Assembly: GCF_001945395.1 (NCBI RefSeq) | Contig: NZ_MSXV01000010.1 | Span: 1-64,000 of the forward strand | Source: Pseudomonas sp. PA15(2017) | Lineage (GTDB): Bacteria > Pseudomonadota > Gammaproteobacteria > Pseudomonadales > Pseudomonadaceae | Length of the DNA: 64,000 nt | Direction: 5' to 3' | Part shown: positions 1-9,675 of the stretch, one piece after another | Position numbering within the stretch: position 1 is the first letter of the stretch | How the letters are laid out: every line of letters begins with the position of its first letter | Made by a program: the position numbers and the translations under genes | Notes under the pieces: generated by a model | Database searches by the model: none | Seen by the model: the letters and a program-made list of their open reading frames with translations, nothing else | Told to the model about the DNA's origin: nothing

Positions 1-55
1 TCACTTGCTTGACCGCTTCGATTTTGAATTCTTCGGGGTAACGCTGGTTGCTCAT
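1..55 (-). CDS. IS3-family transposase OrfA, N-terminal fragment (runs off window)
   Basis: Reading leftward from an ATG at 55-53, the 18 visible codons give MSNQRYPEEFKIEAVKQV. This is the typical opening of IS3-family OrfA proteins, whose N-terminal helix-turn-helix binds the element's ends. A strong GGAGG lies just upstream on the minus strand. The rest of the gene, and any OrfB, lies outside the window, so I cannot tell whether the element is complete. Family assignment is by recalled resemblance. Confidence 0.75.
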   Translation of the reverse strand, partial: MSNQRYPEEFKIEAVKQV

Positions 56-117
56 GGCACCTCCTAGTGGGCCTCATTATGAGGCTTGGAGGTGTCTACG
101 AAACTAGGGGCGATTCA
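1..117 (-). mobile_element. Right-hand boundary of an IS3-type insertion sequence
   Basis: The minus strand from 117 begins TGAATCGCCCC, and IS3-family terminal inverted repeats start with 5'-TGA. OrfA begins about 60 bp inside this end, as usual for the family. Only one end is in the window, so the target duplication cannot be checked. In pseudomonads that I recall, an rRNA operon rather than an IS precedes birA. Confidence 0.65.
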
Positions 118-366
118 CAGGCTACGGAGGTGCGTTTGTGGTGGAAGGGTGAAGCGTCTTCCAGCTTACGGTGCGTACAGAACTCTCGTAGCCTGGGTTA
201 GCTGTAGACGTAACCCGGGGAGCGCACGGGGAGAATGGGCCGCTCAATCATCTCCTGCCCACGCGCAGCGAATCTCCCCGCTCATCATGATGAATGCGCC
301 CTGGTCTTGTAGGCAGCAGCCGAGTGCATCGTTATCATGCGCTCCTTGAAGCAGGGCAGGTTAGAC
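118..366. other. Non-coding stretch between the IS end and birA
   Basis: I see no credible gene here. It holds a 9-bp inverted pair (caggctacg at 118-126, cgtagcctg at 188-196) and a second hairpin (ctgggtta at 193-200, taacccgg at 211-218), the kind of GTAGCCTGGGTTA palindrome common between pseudomonad genes. A birA promoter must lie to the right of these, but no hexamer pair is convincing. Confidence 0.5.
193..218. repeat. REP-like hairpin
   Basis: An 8-bp inverted repeat, ctgggtta/taacccgg with one G-T-type mismatch, around a 10-nt loop. It resembles the short GTAGCCTGGGTTA-type intergenic palindromes of Pseudomonas. No function is evident. Confidence 0.5.
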
Positions 367-1326
367 ATGCAATCGTTGTTGCGACTTCTACAGGATGGGC
401 AGTTTCACTCCGGTGAGGAGCTGGGGGCGGCTGTTGGCGTGAGCCGAGCCGCTATCTGGAAGCGTCTGCAGGCGCTCGAGGCCGAGTTCGACCTGCAGAT
501 CCACAAGGTTCGCGGCCGTGGCTATCGGCTCGAGACGCCCCTGTCACTGTTAACGGTTGATTCGCTTGCTGCGTCCTCGTCGTTCCCGGTCACTTTGCTG
601 CAGCAAGTCGACTCCACCAACGCAGAAGCGCTTCGTCATCTGGCGTCCGGCGCCGTGCCGCCATTTCTGATCATTGCCGAGCAGCAGACTGCGGGGCGTG
701 GTCGTCGCGGGCGGAGCTGGGCAAGCCCCTTTGGGGAGAACCTTTACTACAGCCTGGTACTGCGGGTCAGTGGTGGGATGCGACGGCTCGAGGGGCTCAG
801 CCTTGTCGTGGGGCTTGCGCTCCTGCAGGCGCTTCGCGAGGTGGGCATCGAGGACGCCGGCTTGAAGTGGCCCAACGACTTGCTGGTCAGTGGCCGCAAG
901 GTGGCCGGGATTCTGCTGGAACTCTCCGGTGACCCCGCCGACATTTGCCACGTGGTGATCGGTATCGGTGTGAACATCAATATGCGGATGGCGCCGCGGG
1001 GCGAGACTATCGATCAGCCCTGGACATCGTTGCGCCAGGTGCTGGGCGGTCAGATTGATCGTAACCAGTTCGTTGCCAGCCTTAACCGCCAGTTGGAGCG
1101 CTATCTCCAGCTACACCGGGTCGATGGTTTTGCCTCGCTGCGCGAACAGTGGGAGGCCAATCACCTTTGGCAGGGCCGGATGGCAGTGCTCGCGGCCGGA
1201 GCGCTGTCCGTTCATGGGCGCGTTCTCGGCGTTGACGATACAGGTGCGCTGCGGCTGGAAGTCGACGGCCAGGAAAAGGTATTCAGCGGCGGTGAGCTCA
1301 GTCTGAGGTTGCGTGATGATTCTTGA
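367..1326 (+). CDS. birA: Biotin-[acetyl-CoA-carboxylase] ligase / biotin operon repressor
   Basis: This 319-aa cytoplasmic enzyme activates biotin with ATP and transfers it to the AccB carrier protein. An N-terminal winged helix (residues about 1-60, with SRAAIWKR as recognition helix) suggests it also represses biotin genes, as in E. coli. The biotinyl-AMP loop GRGRRG is at 110-115 and the KWPND motif at 167-171. I chose the ATG at 367 (MQSLLRLL) because the family begins here; an in-frame ATG at 337 would add ten unconserved residues. The last codons overlap coaX. Confidence 0.95.
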   Translation: MQSLLRLLQDGQFHSGEELGAAVGVSRAAIWKRLQALEAEFDLQIHKVRGRGYRLETPLSLLTVDSLAASSSFPVTLLQQVDSTNAEALRHLASGAVPPFLIIAEQQTAGRGRRGRSWASPFGENLYYSLVLRVSGGMRRLEGLSLVVGLALLQALREVGIEDAGLKWPNDLLVSGRKVAGILLELSGDPADICHVVIGIGVNINMRMAPRGETIDQPWTSLRQVLGGQIDRNQFVASLNRQLERYLQLHRVDGFASLREQWEANHLWQGRMAVLAAGALSVHGRVLGVDDTGALRLEVDGQEKVFSGGELSLRLRDDS

Positions 1327-2077
1327 GCTTGACTGCGGTAACAGTTTCATCAAATGGCGTGTCTTGCCGCGGGTCGGCATTGGTGCAGTGGTCGCCAGTG
1401 GCGTAGCTGATAATGGTGAGGAGCTCATTGCTGCATTGGCTGATCGTTTTTCGCAGCAGCTGTCGGCCTGTCGCTTGGTGAGTGTGCGCGCCGATGATGA
1501 GACGCGCCTGCTTTGTGCCGCCTTGTCCGAGCGCTTCGCGATCGACTGCCAGTTAGCAGCGCCTGCGCAAGTCCTTGCCGGTGTACAGAACGGCTACCTG
1601 GATTATCAGCGCCTGGGTCTCGATCGATGGCTCGCGGTCGTCGGTGCCTACAGCCTGGAGCGGGGAGCTTGTCTGGTCCTGGACCTCGGTACTGCCATCA
1701 CCTCGGATTTAGTGGGTGCAGATGGTGCTCACCTGGGTGGCTTCATTTGTCCGGGTATGCCGCTGATGCGCAGCCAGTTGCTCACCCATACCCGTCGTAT
1801 TCGCTATGACAGCGCTGCTGCGGAGCACGCCGGCGACAGCCTGGTGCCGGGACGGTCTACCGCTGAAGCGGTGGAGCGTGGATGCCGGCTGATGCTGCGC
1901 GGTTTCGTGAATACCCAGATCGAACTGGCCCGCCAGCAATGTGCAGGTGATGTCGCTGTGTTTCTGACGGGGGGAGATGCGGCGATGGCCGCAGAGTGGG
2001 TGCCGGCTGCGCGCGTGGTGCCTGATCTGGTCTTCATCGGCCTGGCGATTGCCTGCCCGGTGGCGGGGGAGAAGTGA
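1316..2077 (+). CDS. coaX: Type III pantothenate kinase
   Basis: A 253-aa kinase that phosphorylates pantothenate, the first step of coenzyme A synthesis. It shows the ASKHA phosphate-binding motif DCGNS at residues 6-10 and the later DLGTAITSD motif. The ATG at 1316 matches the family start (MILELDCGN); a GTG lies one codon upstream at 1313. It overlaps birA by 11 bp and the next gene by one base (TGATG), so the three genes look translationally coupled. Confidence 0.95.
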   Translation: MILELDCGNSFIKWRVLPRVGIGAVVASGVADNGEELIAALADRFSQQLSACRLVSVRADDETRLLCAALSERFAIDCQLAAPAQVLAGVQNGYLDYQRLGLDRWLAVVGAYSLERGACLVLDLGTAITSDLVGADGAHLGGFICPGMPLMRSQLLTHTRRIRYDSAAAEHAGDSLVPGRSTAEAVERGCRLMLRGFVNTQIELARQQCAGDVAVFLTGGDAAMAAEWVPAARVVPDLVFIGLAIACPVAGEK

Positions 2078-2754
2078 TGCGCTGGATCTTCATGTTGTTG
2101 GTGGTGCTCAACGCCTTCTATTACGTATGGCATCAGCAGCAGGTGCCCATGCAGGCGAAAGAGGTGGCGCCGCTCTCTCTGTATCAGGACAGCAGGCGCG
2201 ACATCCAGTTGCTCAGCGAGTCCAAGCCGCAAGAACGACGTGCCTCGGCGGTGAAAGAAGAGCAGCCTGAGCAGGCGGTGTGTCTGTTTCTCGGCCGTTT
2301 CGACGAGGAGGCTCAGGCGCAGCAGGTAGAGCAGCGATTGTTGAGTCTCGATATTCGTTCGCAGAGTCAGGTTGTCGAGTCGGCAGGCGCTGTCGATTAC
2401 TGGGTATATCTTCCGCCCCTGGCGTCACGCCAAGCCTCCCTGAGGCAGCTGCGTGAGTTGCAGGCGCGAAAGATCGACAGCTACATCATCAGCCAGGGCG
2501 ATTTGGCCAATGGTATCTCCCTGGGAATCTTCCCTCGTCACGATTCGGCCGATAGCGTGATCTCTCGCCTGCGCCGTGCAGGCTACGAGCCTCTGCTGCG
2601 TGAATTGCCCCGCGCCAATCGCAGTCACTGGGTACGCATCGCTCCGGAAAGCCGGCGTTTGGTCAATGATTCGCTGCTCGAACGTTTGTCTTTGGACTTC
2701 AATGGCTTACAACATCAATTAATGCCGTGCGAAGGGGTTGCAAGCGTTCGATAG
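2077..2754 (+). CDS. Membrane-anchored SPOR-domain protein
   Basis: A 225-aa protein with one N-terminal membrane segment (residues about 3-18, IFMLLVVLNAFYYVW). A C-terminal part from about residue 65 to 190 contains a sporulation-related repeat (CLFLGRF..., DYWVYLPP, GISLGIF), the fold that binds denuded peptidoglycan glycans. A periplasmic envelope or division-site role is inferred. It is the third gene of the birA-coaX operon, and its start overlaps the coaX stop. The SPOR call rests on sequence pattern. Confidence 0.75.
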   Translation: MRWIFMLLVVLNAFYYVWHQQQVPMQAKEVAPLSLYQDSRRDIQLLSESKPQERRASAVKEEQPEQAVCLFLGRFDEEAQAQQVEQRLLSLDIRSQSQVVESAGAVDYWVYLPPLASRQASLRQLRELQARKIDSYIISQGDLANGISLGIFPRHDSADSVISRLRRAGYEPLLRELPRANRSHWVRIAPESRRLVNDSLLERLSLDFNGLQHQLMPCEGVASVR

Positions 2755-2857
2755 AATGCATAGAATGGCGCCCGCTTCGCAGGGTGGTCATCTCTAGGGA
2801 TGAAATGCGAAGTTGCTGTTAGTGACGCTAAGCTCAGGTTTTTAAATGAGAAAGTGC

Positions 2858-2886
2858 TTGACAGCAGGGTGGCAGATAAAGAGAAT
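2858..2886 (+). promoter_or_regulatory. sigma70 promoter of the tRNA-tuf operon
   Basis: A perfect TTGACA at 2858-2863, a 17-bp spacer, and GAGAAT (4 of 6 to TATAAT) at 2881-2886. Transcription would begin just before tRNA-Tyr at 2900. A GC-rich CGCCTCCC discriminator, typical of stringently controlled stable-RNA promoters, follows the -10. Confidence 0.8.
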
Positions 2887-2899
2887 GCCGCCTCCCTAT

Positions 2900-2984
2900 G
2901 GAGGGATTCCCGAGCGGCCAAAGGGATCAGACTGTAAATCTGACGTCATAGACTTCGAAGGTTCGAATCCTTCTCCCTCCACCA
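2900..2984 (+). tRNA. tRNA-Tyr (anticodon GTA)
   Basis: An 85-nt class II tRNA. The acceptor GGAGGGA pairs with TCCCTCC, and there is a long variable arm, a GTTCGAATC T-loop and an encoded CCA (2982-2984). The anticodon GTA is at 2934-2936. It is the first of three tRNAs ahead of tuf. Confidence 0.96.
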
Positions 2985-3009
2985 GATTTAAGCGCGAGCT
3001 TCAGGCTCC

Positions 3010-3083
<74 letters not shown>

Positions 3084-3110
3084 GCTTTTGTTGTTCGTGC
3101 AATGTGTTTC

Positions 3111-3186
3111 GCTCATGTAGCTCAGTTGGTAGAGCACACCCTTGGTAAGGGTGAGGTCAGCGGTTCAAATCCGCTCATGAGCTCCA
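3111..3186 (+). tRNA. tRNA-Thr (anticodon GGT)
   Basis: A 76-nt tRNA with acceptor GCTCATG pairing CATGAGC, a GTTCAAATC T-loop and an encoded CCA. The anticodon GGT is at 3144-3146. It lies directly upstream of tuf, the arrangement of the tRNA-tufB operon known from E. coli and Pseudomonas. Confidence 0.96.
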
Positions 3187-3192
3187 TTTAAT

Positions 3193-3224
3193 AAAGGCAG
3201 ATATGAAAGTATCTGCCTTTGTTT
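3193..3224 (+). terminator. Hairpin between tRNA-Thr and tuf (attenuator or processing site)
   Basis: An 11-bp perfect stem (3193-3203 with 3210-3220), a 6-nt loop, then GTTTT. It looks like a weak intrinsic terminator or an RNase cleavage site that separates tRNA from mRNA. As tuf has no obvious promoter of its own downstream, readthrough is expected. Confidence 0.55.
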
Positions 3225-3270
3225 TAATGGCGGTATCGCTAGCTGAATTCTTCGTTCGGGGACGGTCAAA

Positions 3271-4464
3271 ATGGCTAAAGAAAAGTTTGAACGTAACAAA
3301 CCGCACGTCAACGTTGGCACCATCGGTCACGTTGACCATGGCAAAACCACTCTGACCGCTGCTCTGACTCGCGTCTGCTCCGAAGTATTCGGTTCGGCCA
3401 AGGTCGACTTCGACAAGATCGATAGCGCTCCGGAAGAGAAGGCTCGTGGTATCACCATCAACACTGCACACGTAGAGTACGATTCGTCTGTACGTCACTA
3501 CGCGCACGTTGACTGCCCGGGTCACGCTGACTACGTCAAGAACATGATCACCGGTGCTGCCCAGATGGACGGCGCGATCCTGGTTTGCTCGGCCGCTGAT
3601 GGTCCGATGCCGCAAACTCGTGAGCACATCCTGCTGTCCCGTCAGGTAGGCGTTCCGTACATCGTTGTCTTCCTGAACAAGGCTGACATGGTTGACGACG
3701 CTGAGTTGCTGGAACTGGTCGAGATGGAAGTTCGCGATCTGCTGAGCACCTACGACTTCCCGGGCGACGACACGCCGATCATCATCGGTTCGGCGCTGAT
3801 GGCTCTGAACGGCCAGGACGACAACGGCATGGGTACCACTGCTGTTAAGACCCTGGTTGAAACGCTGGACAGCTACATCCCAGAGCCGGTTCGTGCCATC
3901 GACCGTCCGTTCCTGATGCCGATCGAAGACGTATTCTCGATCTCCGGCCGCGGTACTGTAGTGACCGGTCGTGTGGAGCGCGGTATCGTCAAGATCCAGG
4001 AAGAAATCGAGATCGTTGGTCTGCGTGCTACCACCAAGACCACTTGCACCGGTGTCGAGATGTTCCGCAAGCTGCTCGACGAAGGTCGTGCGGGTGAGAA
4101 CTGTGGCGTTCTGCTGCGCGGCACCAAGCGTGACGACGTGGAGCGTGGTCAGGTTCTGGCCAAGCCGGGCACCATCAAGCCGCACACCAAGTTCGAAGCT
4201 GAAGTGTACGTTCTGTCCAAAGAAGAAGGTGGTCGTCACACCCCGTTCTTCAAGGGCTACCGTCCGCAGTTCTACTTCCGTACCACTGACGTGACCGGTT
4301 CGTGCGAACTGCCGGAAGGCGTTGAGATGGTAATGCCGGGCGACAACATCAAAATGGTTGTCACCCTGATCAAGCCGATCGCCATGGAAGACGGCCTGCG
4401 CTTCGCCATTCGCGAAGGTGGTCGTACCGTCGGTGCTGGCGTGGTTGCCAAGATCGTCGAGTGA
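3271..4464 (+). CDS. tuf: Elongation factor Tu
   Basis: A 397-aa GTPase that delivers aminoacyl-tRNA to the ribosome. The G1 motif GHVDHGKT is at 19-26, followed by DCPGHADY and NKADMVDD, then domains 2 and 3, at full length. Its left context (tRNA-Tyr/Gly/Thr) is that of pseudomonad tufB. Its right context (terminator, then rpsJ) is that of tufA. The gene may therefore be a tufB/tufA hybrid created by recombination, or an assembly join. GGGGACGG precedes the start as ribosome binding site. Confidence 0.98.
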   Translation: MAKEKFERNKPHVNVGTIGHVDHGKTTLTAALTRVCSEVFGSAKVDFDKIDSAPEEKARGITINTAHVEYDSSVRHYAHVDCPGHADYVKNMITGAAQMDGAILVCSAADGPMPQTREHILLSRQVGVPYIVVFLNKADMVDDAELLELVEMEVRDLLSTYDFPGDDTPIIIGSALMALNGQDDNGMGTTAVKTLVETLDSYIPEPVRAIDRPFLMPIEDVFSISGRGTVVTGRVERGIVKIQEEIEIVGLRATTKTTCTGVEMFRKLLDEGRAGENCGVLLRGTKRDDVERGQVLAKPGTIKPHTKFEAEVYVLSKEEGGRHTPFFKGYRPQFYFRTTDVTGSCELPEGVEMVMPGDNIKMVVTLIKPIAMEDGLRFAIREGGRTVGAGVVAKIVE

Positions 4465-4481
4465 TCGACTGATCTGATCCA

Positions 4482-4512
4482 AAAAAAGCCCCCGCCCAGC
4501 GGGGGCTTTTTT
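4482..4512 (+). terminator. Intrinsic terminator after tuf
   Basis: A-rich flank, a GC stem (gcccccgc paired with gcgggggc, CCA-type loop) and a run of six T. It is bidirectional in form and insulates tuf from the S10 operon. Confidence 0.9.
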
Positions 4513-4550
4513 ATGGGTGGAAGATATCTGCTGGTTATTTTCTAACCGGG

Positions 4551-4579
4551 TTGACACTCCCAGGGGGCGTCTATAGAAT
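4551..4579 (+). promoter_or_regulatory. sigma70 promoter of the S10 ribosomal operon
   Basis: A perfect TTGACA at 4551-4556, a 17-bp spacer and TAGAAT (5 of 6) at 4574-4579. A GC-rich discriminator (CACGCC) follows, as in growth-rate-controlled promoters. The leader before rpsJ is about 60 nt, shorter than the E. coli S10 leader that L4 regulates. Confidence 0.85.
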
Positions 4580-4647
4580 CACGCCTCCTTTTAACGGGCG
4601 TATTGCGTCCGTTAACTGGGAATCGCAGCTTGGAATCTGAGGTCAAA

Positions 4648-4959
4648 ATGCAAAACCAACAAATCCGTATACGGTTGAAGGCTTTTGACCATCGCCTGAT
4701 CGATCAATCAACCCAGGAAATCGTGGAAACCGCGAAACGTACTGGTGCTCAGGTGCGTGGTCCGATTCCTCTGCCAACTCGCAAAGAGCGGTTTACCGTT
4801 CTGACTTCGCCACACGTCAACAAAGACGCTCGCGATCAGTACGAAATCCGCACTCATAAGCGTGTACTGGACATCGTCCAGCCAACGGATAAAACCGTTG
4901 ATGCTCTTATGAAGCTCGATCTTGCGGCTGGCGTGGAAGTGCAGATCAGCCTCGGCTAA
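4648..4959 (+). CDS. rpsJ: 30S ribosomal protein S10 (NusE)
   Basis: A 103-aa head protein of the 30S subunit. It also acts in antitermination as NusE, the partner of the NusB encoded at 41.4 kb. The start [15 protein letters not shown] at 4648 matches the family; the in-frame ATG at 4603 is too far upstream. It is the first gene of the S10 operon. Confidence 0.98.
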   Translation: MQNQQIRIRLKAFDHRLIDQSTQEIVETAKRTGAQVRGPIPLPTRKERFTVLTSPHVNKDARDQYEIRTHKRVLDIVQPTDKTVDALMKLDLAAGVEVQISLG

Positions 4960-5041
4960 AACCTGGCGGTTTTAGTCGTGTAACGCTCTGAAATGGGCGG
5001 CCATAGCGGGTGAAAGCCCCGTACACTCATGAGGTTACAAC

Positions 5042-5677
5042 ATGACTATTGGTGTAGTCGGTCGTAAGTGCGGCATGACCCGCATTTTCACCGAAGAAGG
5101 TGTCTCCATTCCGGTCACGGTCATTGAGATCGAGCCGAATCGCGTCACCCAGTTCAAAACTGAGGAGTCCGATGGCTATCGTGCAGTGCAAGTCACTGTC
5201 GGCGAGCGTCGCGTTTCTCGTGTCAGCAAGGCTCAAGCCGGTCACTTCGCCAAGGCGAACGTCGCGGCAGGTCGTACCGTTCTGGAATTCCGTCTTGAAG
5301 AAGGCGACTACCAGGCTGGCGATCTGATCAACGCTGAAATTTTCCAAGCTGGTCAACTGGTCGACGTGACCGGTCAGTCCAAAGGTAAAGGCTTCGCCGG
5401 TACCATCAAGCGTTGGAACTTCCGCGGCCAAGACAACACCCACGGTAACTCCGTGTCCCACCGCGTTCCGGGTTCGATTGGCCAGTGCCAGACGCCGGGC
5501 CGTGTATTCAAGGGCAAGAAAATGTCCGGTCACATGGGTGCTGAGCGCGTGACTGTGCAGTCCCTGGAAGTAGTGCGCGTGGATGCTGAACGCAACCTGC
5601 TGCTGGTCAAGGGGGCCGTTCCTGGCGCTACTGGCGGCAACCTGGTTGTGCGTCCGGCTGCCAAGGCTCGCGGTTAA
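5042..5677 (+). CDS. rplC: 50S ribosomal protein L3
   Basis: A 211-aa early-assembly protein that reaches the peptidyl transferase centre. The GSIGQ segment contains the glutamine methylated by PrmB in E. coli. Full length. ATGAGGT serves as ribosome binding site 10 nt upstream. Confidence 0.98.
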   Translation: MTIGVVGRKCGMTRIFTEEGVSIPVTVIEIEPNRVTQFKTEESDGYRAVQVTVGERRVSRVSKAQAGHFAKANVAAGRTVLEFRLEEGDYQAGDLINAEIFQAGQLVDVTGQSKGKGFAGTIKRWNFRGQDNTHGNSVSHRVPGSIGQCQTPGRVFKGKKMSGHMGAERVTVQSLEVVRVDAERNLLLVKGAVPGATGGNLVVRPAAKARG

Positions 5678-5689
5678 GGGGAAGCTGAC

Positions 5690-6292
5690 ATGCAATTAAA
5701 TGTAAATGGCGCTCAAGCGATCGAAGTCTCCGATGCGACTTTCGGTGGCGACTACAACGAGACCCTGGTTCACCAAGCTGTCGTCGCCTACATGGCTGGC
5801 GGCCGTCAGGGCAGCAAGCAGCAGAAGACTCGTTCCGACGTTTCCGGTGGCGGCAAGCGCCCGTGGCGTCAGAAGGGTACTGGCCGCGCGCGTGCCGGTA
5901 CTTCCCGTGGTCCGATCTGGCGTGGCGGTGGTGTGACCTTCGCAGCACGTCCGCAGAACCATGATCAGAAGCTGAACAAGAAGATGTATCGCGCTGCGAT
6001 CCGTTCGATTCTTGCTGAGCTGGTCCGTAGCGACCGTCTGGTAGTGGTTGAAGACTTCGCTGTCGAAGCTCCGAAAACCAAAGAGCTGCTGGGCAAGCTG
6101 AATGGTCTGGGTCTGAGCGACGTTCTGATCGTCTCCGACGCCGTAGATCAAAATCTGTACCTGGCTGCTCGCAACCTGCCACACGTCGACGTTCGTGATG
6201 TGCAGGGTTCCGATCCGGTCAGTCTGATCGCGTATGAAAAGGTACTGGTTACCGTTTCTGCCGTGAAGAAATTCGAGGAGCTGCTGGGATGA
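5690..6292 (+). CDS. rplD: 50S ribosomal protein L4
   Basis: A 200-aa protein lining the exit tunnel. The tunnel loop includes the [17 protein letters not shown] basic segment around residues 57-70. In E. coli L4 represses its own operon. Its stop overlaps the rplW start (ATGA at 6289-6292), so the two are translationally coupled. Confidence 0.98.
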   Translation: MQLNVNGAQAIEVSDATFGGDYNETLVHQAVVAYMAGGRQGSKQQKTRSDVSGGGKRPWRQKGTGRARAGTSRGPIWRGGGVTFAARPQNHDQKLNKKMYRAAIRSILAELVRSDRLVVVEDFAVEAPKTKELLGKLNGLGLSDVLIVSDAVDQNLYLAARNLPHVDVRDVQGSDPVSLIAYEKVLVTVSAVKKFEELLG

Positions 6293-6591
6293 ACCAGGAA
6301 CGCGTATTCAAAGTGCTGCTTGGCCCGCACATCTCCGAGAAGGCCACGACTCTGGCAGACAAGAAAAGCCAGTTCGTTTTCAAAGTTGCGACTGACGCAA
6401 CCAAGCTGGAAATCAAGAAGGCCGTCGAAAGCCTGTTCAGCGTGAAGGTTCAGCATGTCACTACCCAGAACGTTCTGGGCAAGAGCAAGCGCACCGCTCG
6501 CGGTCTGGGCAAGCGTAACGACTGGAAGAAGGCGATCATCTCCCTTCAGCCAGGCCAGGATCTCGATTTCGCCACCAGCAGTGCTGAGTAA
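6289..6591 (+). CDS. rplW: 50S ribosomal protein L23
   Basis: A 100-aa protein at the tunnel exit, the docking site for trigger factor and SRP. It begins [19 protein letters not shown] and carries the [10 protein letters not shown] loop that reaches into the tunnel. It overlaps rplD by 4 bp. Confidence 0.97.
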   Translation: MNQERVFKVLLGPHISEKATTLADKKSQFVFKVATDATKLEIKKAVESLFSVKVQHVTTQNVLGKSKRTARGLGKRNDWKKAIISLQPGQDLDFATSSAE

Positions 6592-6605
6592 GGAAGGGGT
6601 GCATC

Positions 6606-7430
6606 ATGGCAATCGTTAAATGCAAACCGACTTCCGCGGGCCGCCGTTTTGTGGTCAAGGTGGTCAATCAGGAGCTGCACAAAGGCGCTCCTCATGCTCC
6701 ACTGCTCGAGAAGAAGTCGAAGTCTGGCGGTCGTAACAACAACGGCCGTATCACCACCCGTCATATCGGTGGTGGTCACAAGCAGCACTACCGTCTGGTC
6801 GATTTTCGTCGCAACGACAAAGATGGCATTCCTGCCACTGTCGAGCGCGTTGAATATGACCCGAACCGTACCGCACACATCGCTCTGCTGAAATACGCCG
6901 ACGGTGAGCGTCGTTACATCATCGCACCGAAGGGTGTGAGCGCCGGCGATCAGCTGGTTGCAGGTTCGATGGCGCCGATCAAGGCCGGCAACAGCCTGCC
7001 GCTGCGTAACATTCCGGTGGGTTCGACCGTTCACGGTATCGAGCTGAAGCCGGGCAAAGGTGCTCAAATCGCTCGTTCCGCTGGCGCTTCGGCTCAGCTG
7101 ATCGCACGTGAAGGCGTCTACGTCACCCTGCGTCTGCGCAGCGGTGAAATGCGTAAAGTGCTGGCCGAATGCCGCGCGACCCTGGGTGAGGTCTCGAACT
7201 CCGAGCACAGCCTGCGTTCGCTGGGTAAAGCTGGTGCCAAGCGCTGGCGTGGCGTTCGCCCGACCGTTCGTGGTGTTGCCATGAACCCGGTCGACCACCC
7301 ACACGGTGGTGGTGAAGGTCGTACCTCTGGTGGTCGTCATCCGGTGTCTCCATGGGGCTTCCCGACGAAGGGCGCGAAGACTCGTGGTAACAAACGCACC
7401 GACAACATGATCGTCCGTCGTCGCAAGTAA
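6606..7430 (+). CDS. rplB: 50S ribosomal protein L2
   Basis: A 274-aa protein needed for subunit association and peptidyl transfer. The C-terminal [14 protein letters not shown] segment carries the conserved histidine near the catalytic centre. Full length, with GGAAGGGG upstream. Confidence 0.98.
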   Translation: MAIVKCKPTSAGRRFVVKVVNQELHKGAPHAPLLEKKSKSGGRNNNGRITTRHIGGGHKQHYRLVDFRRNDKDGIPATVERVEYDPNRTAHIALLKYADGERRYIIAPKGVSAGDQLVAGSMAPIKAGNSLPLRNIPVGSTVHGIELKPGKGAQIARSAGASAQLIAREGVYVTLRLRSGEMRKVLAECRATLGEVSNSEHSLRSLGKAGAKRWRGVRPTVRGVAMNPVDHPHGGGEGRTSGGRHPVSPWGFPTKGAKTRGNKRTDNMIVRRRK

Positions 7431-7446
7431 CTAGAGGGATACGACA

Positions 7447-7722
7447 GTGCCACGTTCTCTGAAAAAAGGTCCTTTTATCGATCTTCACCTACTGAAGAAG
7501 GTCGAAGTGGCAGCAGAAAAGAACGATCGCAAACCGGTTAAAACCTGGTCGCGTCGTTCGATGATTCTGCCGCAGATGGTCGGTCTGACCATCGCCGTGC
7601 ATAACGGTCGCCAACACGTCCCCGTTCTCGTGAACGAAGACATGGTCGGCCACAAACTGGGCGAATTTGCCGGCACCCGTACCTATCGTGGGCACGTGGC
7701 TGACAAGAAAGCCAAGCGTTAA
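7447..7722 (+). CDS. rpsS: 30S ribosomal protein S19
   Basis: A 91-aa head protein contacting 23S rRNA through bridge B1. The start codon is GTG at 7447 (GTG CCA CGT, giving [10 protein letters not shown]), with AGAGGGA upstream. No in-frame ATG fits the family length. Confidence 0.97.
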
Positions 7723-7733
7723 GGGGTAAGGAA

Positions 7734-8066
7734 ATGGAAGTAGCCGCTAAGTTGTCGGGCGCTCGCATCTCCGCCCAGAAAGCCCGCTTGGTCGCCGACC
7801 AGATCCGCGGGAAGAAGGTGGGCGAAGCGCTCAACCTGCTGGCTTTCAGCAGTAAGAAAGCCGCGGAAATCATGAAGAAAGTGCTGGAGTCGGCCGTGGC
7901 CAACGCCGAGCACAACGAAGGCGCCGACGTTGATGACCTGAAGGTCAGCACCGTTTTCGTCAACGAAGGGCGTTCGCTGAAGCGCATCATGCCGCGTGCC
8001 AAAGGCCGCGCTGATCGCATCGTCAAGCGGTCTTGCCATATCACTGTCAAGGTTGCGGACAAGTAA
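7734..8066 (+). CDS. rplV: 50S ribosomal protein L22
   Basis: A 110-aa protein whose beta-hairpin ([13 protein letters not shown]) forms the tunnel constriction with L4, the site of macrolide-resistance mutations in other species. The hairpin is intact. GGGGTAAGGAA lies before the start. Confidence 0.97.
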
Positions 8067-8079
8067 CGGAGTCGATCAG

Positions 8080-8766
8080 ATGGGTCAGAAAGTACATCCC
8101 ACTGGCATTCGCCTGGGAATCGTCAAGGATCACACCTCCGTCTGGTACGCAGACGGCCGGACTTATGCGGACTACCTGTTCGCTGATCTGAAGGTGCGTG
8201 AGTATCTCCTCGACAAACTAAAAAGCGCGTCCGTAAGCCGTGTCGACATCGCTCGTCCGGCCCAAACCGCACGCATCACCATCCACACCGCTCGTCCCGG
8301 TATCGTGATCGGCAAGAAAGGTGAAGATGTTGAGAAGCTGCGTCAGGACCTGACCAAGCAAATGGGTGTGCCCGTGCACATCAATATCGAAGAGATCCGC
8401 AAGCCGGAGCTCGACGGTATGCTGGTTGCGCAGAGCGTAGCTCAGCAGCTGGAGCGTCGCGTTATGTTCCGTCGCGCCATGAAGCGCGCTGTACAGAACG
8501 CCATGCGTATTGGTGCCAAGGGCATCAAGATCCAGGTGAGTGGTCGTCTCGGCGGTGCGGAAATCGCACGTACCGAGTGGTACCGCGAAGGCCGTGTGCC
8601 GTTGCACACCCTGCGCGCTGACATTGACTATGCCACCTACGAAGCGCACACCACTTACGGTGTGATCGGTGTGAAGGTTTGGATCTTCAAGGGTGAGGTC
8701 ATCGGTGGCCGCCATGAAGAGCTGAAGCCGCAAGCACCTGCGCCTCGTAAAGCTGCTAAGAAATAA
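8080..8766 (+). CDS. rpsC: 30S ribosomal protein S3
   Basis: A 228-aa protein with an N-terminal KH domain (GXXG as GKKG near residue 70) at the mRNA entry channel. I chose [13 protein letters not shown] at 8080; the frame is open to 7996 but that part overlaps rplV. ACGGAG lies before the start. Confidence 0.98.
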   Translation: MGQKVHPTGIRLGIVKDHTSVWYADGRTYADYLFADLKVREYLLDKLKSASVSRVDIARPAQTARITIHTARPGIVIGKKGEDVEKLRQDLTKQMGVPVHINIEEIRKPELDGMLVAQSVAQQLERRVMFRRAMKRAVQNAMRIGAKGIKIQVSGRLGGAEIARTEWYREGRVPLHTLRADIDYATYEAHTTYGVIGVKVWIFKGEVIGGRHEELKPQAPAPRKAAKK

Positions 8767-8778
8767 GGAGTACGCATC

Positions 8779-9192
8779 ATGTTGCAACCAAAGCGTACGA
8801 AGTTCCGCAAGCAGATGACCGGCCACAACCGTGGTCTGGCTCAGCGCGGTAGCAAGGTCAGCTTCGGCGAGTTCGCGCTGAAGTCCGTTGCCCGCGGTCG
8901 TCTCACCGCCCGTCAGATCGAGTCCGCTCGTCGTGCTCTGACTCGTCACGTCAAGCGTGGCGGGAAGATCTGGATTCGCGTTTTCCCGGACAAGCCGGTT
9001 ACCAAGAAGCCTCTCGAGGTGCGTATGGGTAAAGGTAAGGGTGGCGTTGAATATTGGGTAGCCCAGATCCAGCCAGGCAAAGTCCTGTACGAGATCGAAG
9101 GCGTTTCCGAAGAGCTGGCGCGTGAGGCTTTCGCCCTGGCTGCTGCAAAGCTGCCGCTCGCCACCACCTTTGTTAAACGGACGGTGATGTGA
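8779..9192 (+). CDS. rplP: 50S ribosomal protein L16
   Basis: A 137-aa protein near the A site and the tRNA elbow. It keeps the arginine-containing RMGKGKG loop that is hydroxylated in E. coli. It overlaps rpmC by one base (TGATG). Confidence 0.97.
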   Translation: MLQPKRTKFRKQMTGHNRGLAQRGSKVSFGEFALKSVARGRLTARQIESARRALTRHVKRGGKIWIRVFPDKPVTKKPLEVRMGKGKGGVEYWVAQIQPGKVLYEIEGVSEELAREAFALAAAKLPLATTFVKRTVM

Positions 9193-9383
9193 TGAAAGCG
9201 AAAGAACTTCGTGAAAAAAACGCAGAGCAGCTGAACGAGCAACTGCTCGGCCTGCTGCGCGACCAGTTCAATCTGCGCATGCAGAAAGCAACTGGCCAGT
9301 TGGGGCAGTCTCACCTGCTCTCGCAAGTTAAGCGCGACATCGCTCGTGTGAAAACTGTGCTCAACCAGCAGGCAGGTAAGTGA
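9192..9383 (+). CDS. rpmC: 50S ribosomal protein L29
   Basis: A 63-aa two-helix protein beside L23 at the tunnel exit ([14 protein letters not shown]). The ATG at 9192 overlaps the rplP stop. An in-frame GTG at 9189 is less likely. Confidence 0.96.
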   Translation: MKAKELREKNAEQLNEQLLGLLRDQFNLRMQKATGQLGQSHLLSQVKRDIARVKTVLNQQAGK

Positions 9384-9385
9384 TC

Positions 9386-9652
9386 ATGGCTGAAGTTGAA
9401 AAAACAGTCCGTACGCTGACCGGCCGTGTCGTCAGCGACAAGATGGACAAGACCATCACCGTTCTGATCGAGCGTCGCGTAAAGCACCCGATCTACGGTA
9501 AATACGTCAAGCGTTCGACCAAGCTGCACGCTCACGACGAATCCAACCAGTGCAAGATCGGCGACAAGGTTTCCATCCGCGAAACCCGTCCGCAGTCCAA
9601 GACCAAGTCCTGGGCTCTGGTTGAAGTCGTCGAACGCGCCGTCGAAGTCTAA
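9386..9652 (+). CDS. rpsQ: 30S ribosomal protein S17
   Basis: An 88-aa OB-fold early-binding 16S rRNA protein. The start [16 protein letters not shown] at 9386 lies 2 nt after the rpmC stop. The KMDKTITV and HPIYGKY signatures are present. Confidence 0.97.
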   Translation: MAEVEKTVRTLTGRVVSDKMDKTITVLIERRVKHPIYGKYVKRSTKLHAHDESNQCKIGDKVSIRETRPQSKTKSWALVEVVERAVEV

Positions 9653-9675
9653 GAGCTAAGGGTCGGAGAAATTTT

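Noticed and set aside
3175..4557. Long 460-aa open frame antisense to tuf
   Set aside because: It is a reading-frame shadow produced by strong codon bias of tuf. It has no ribosome binding site or family resemblance, and tuf is certain.
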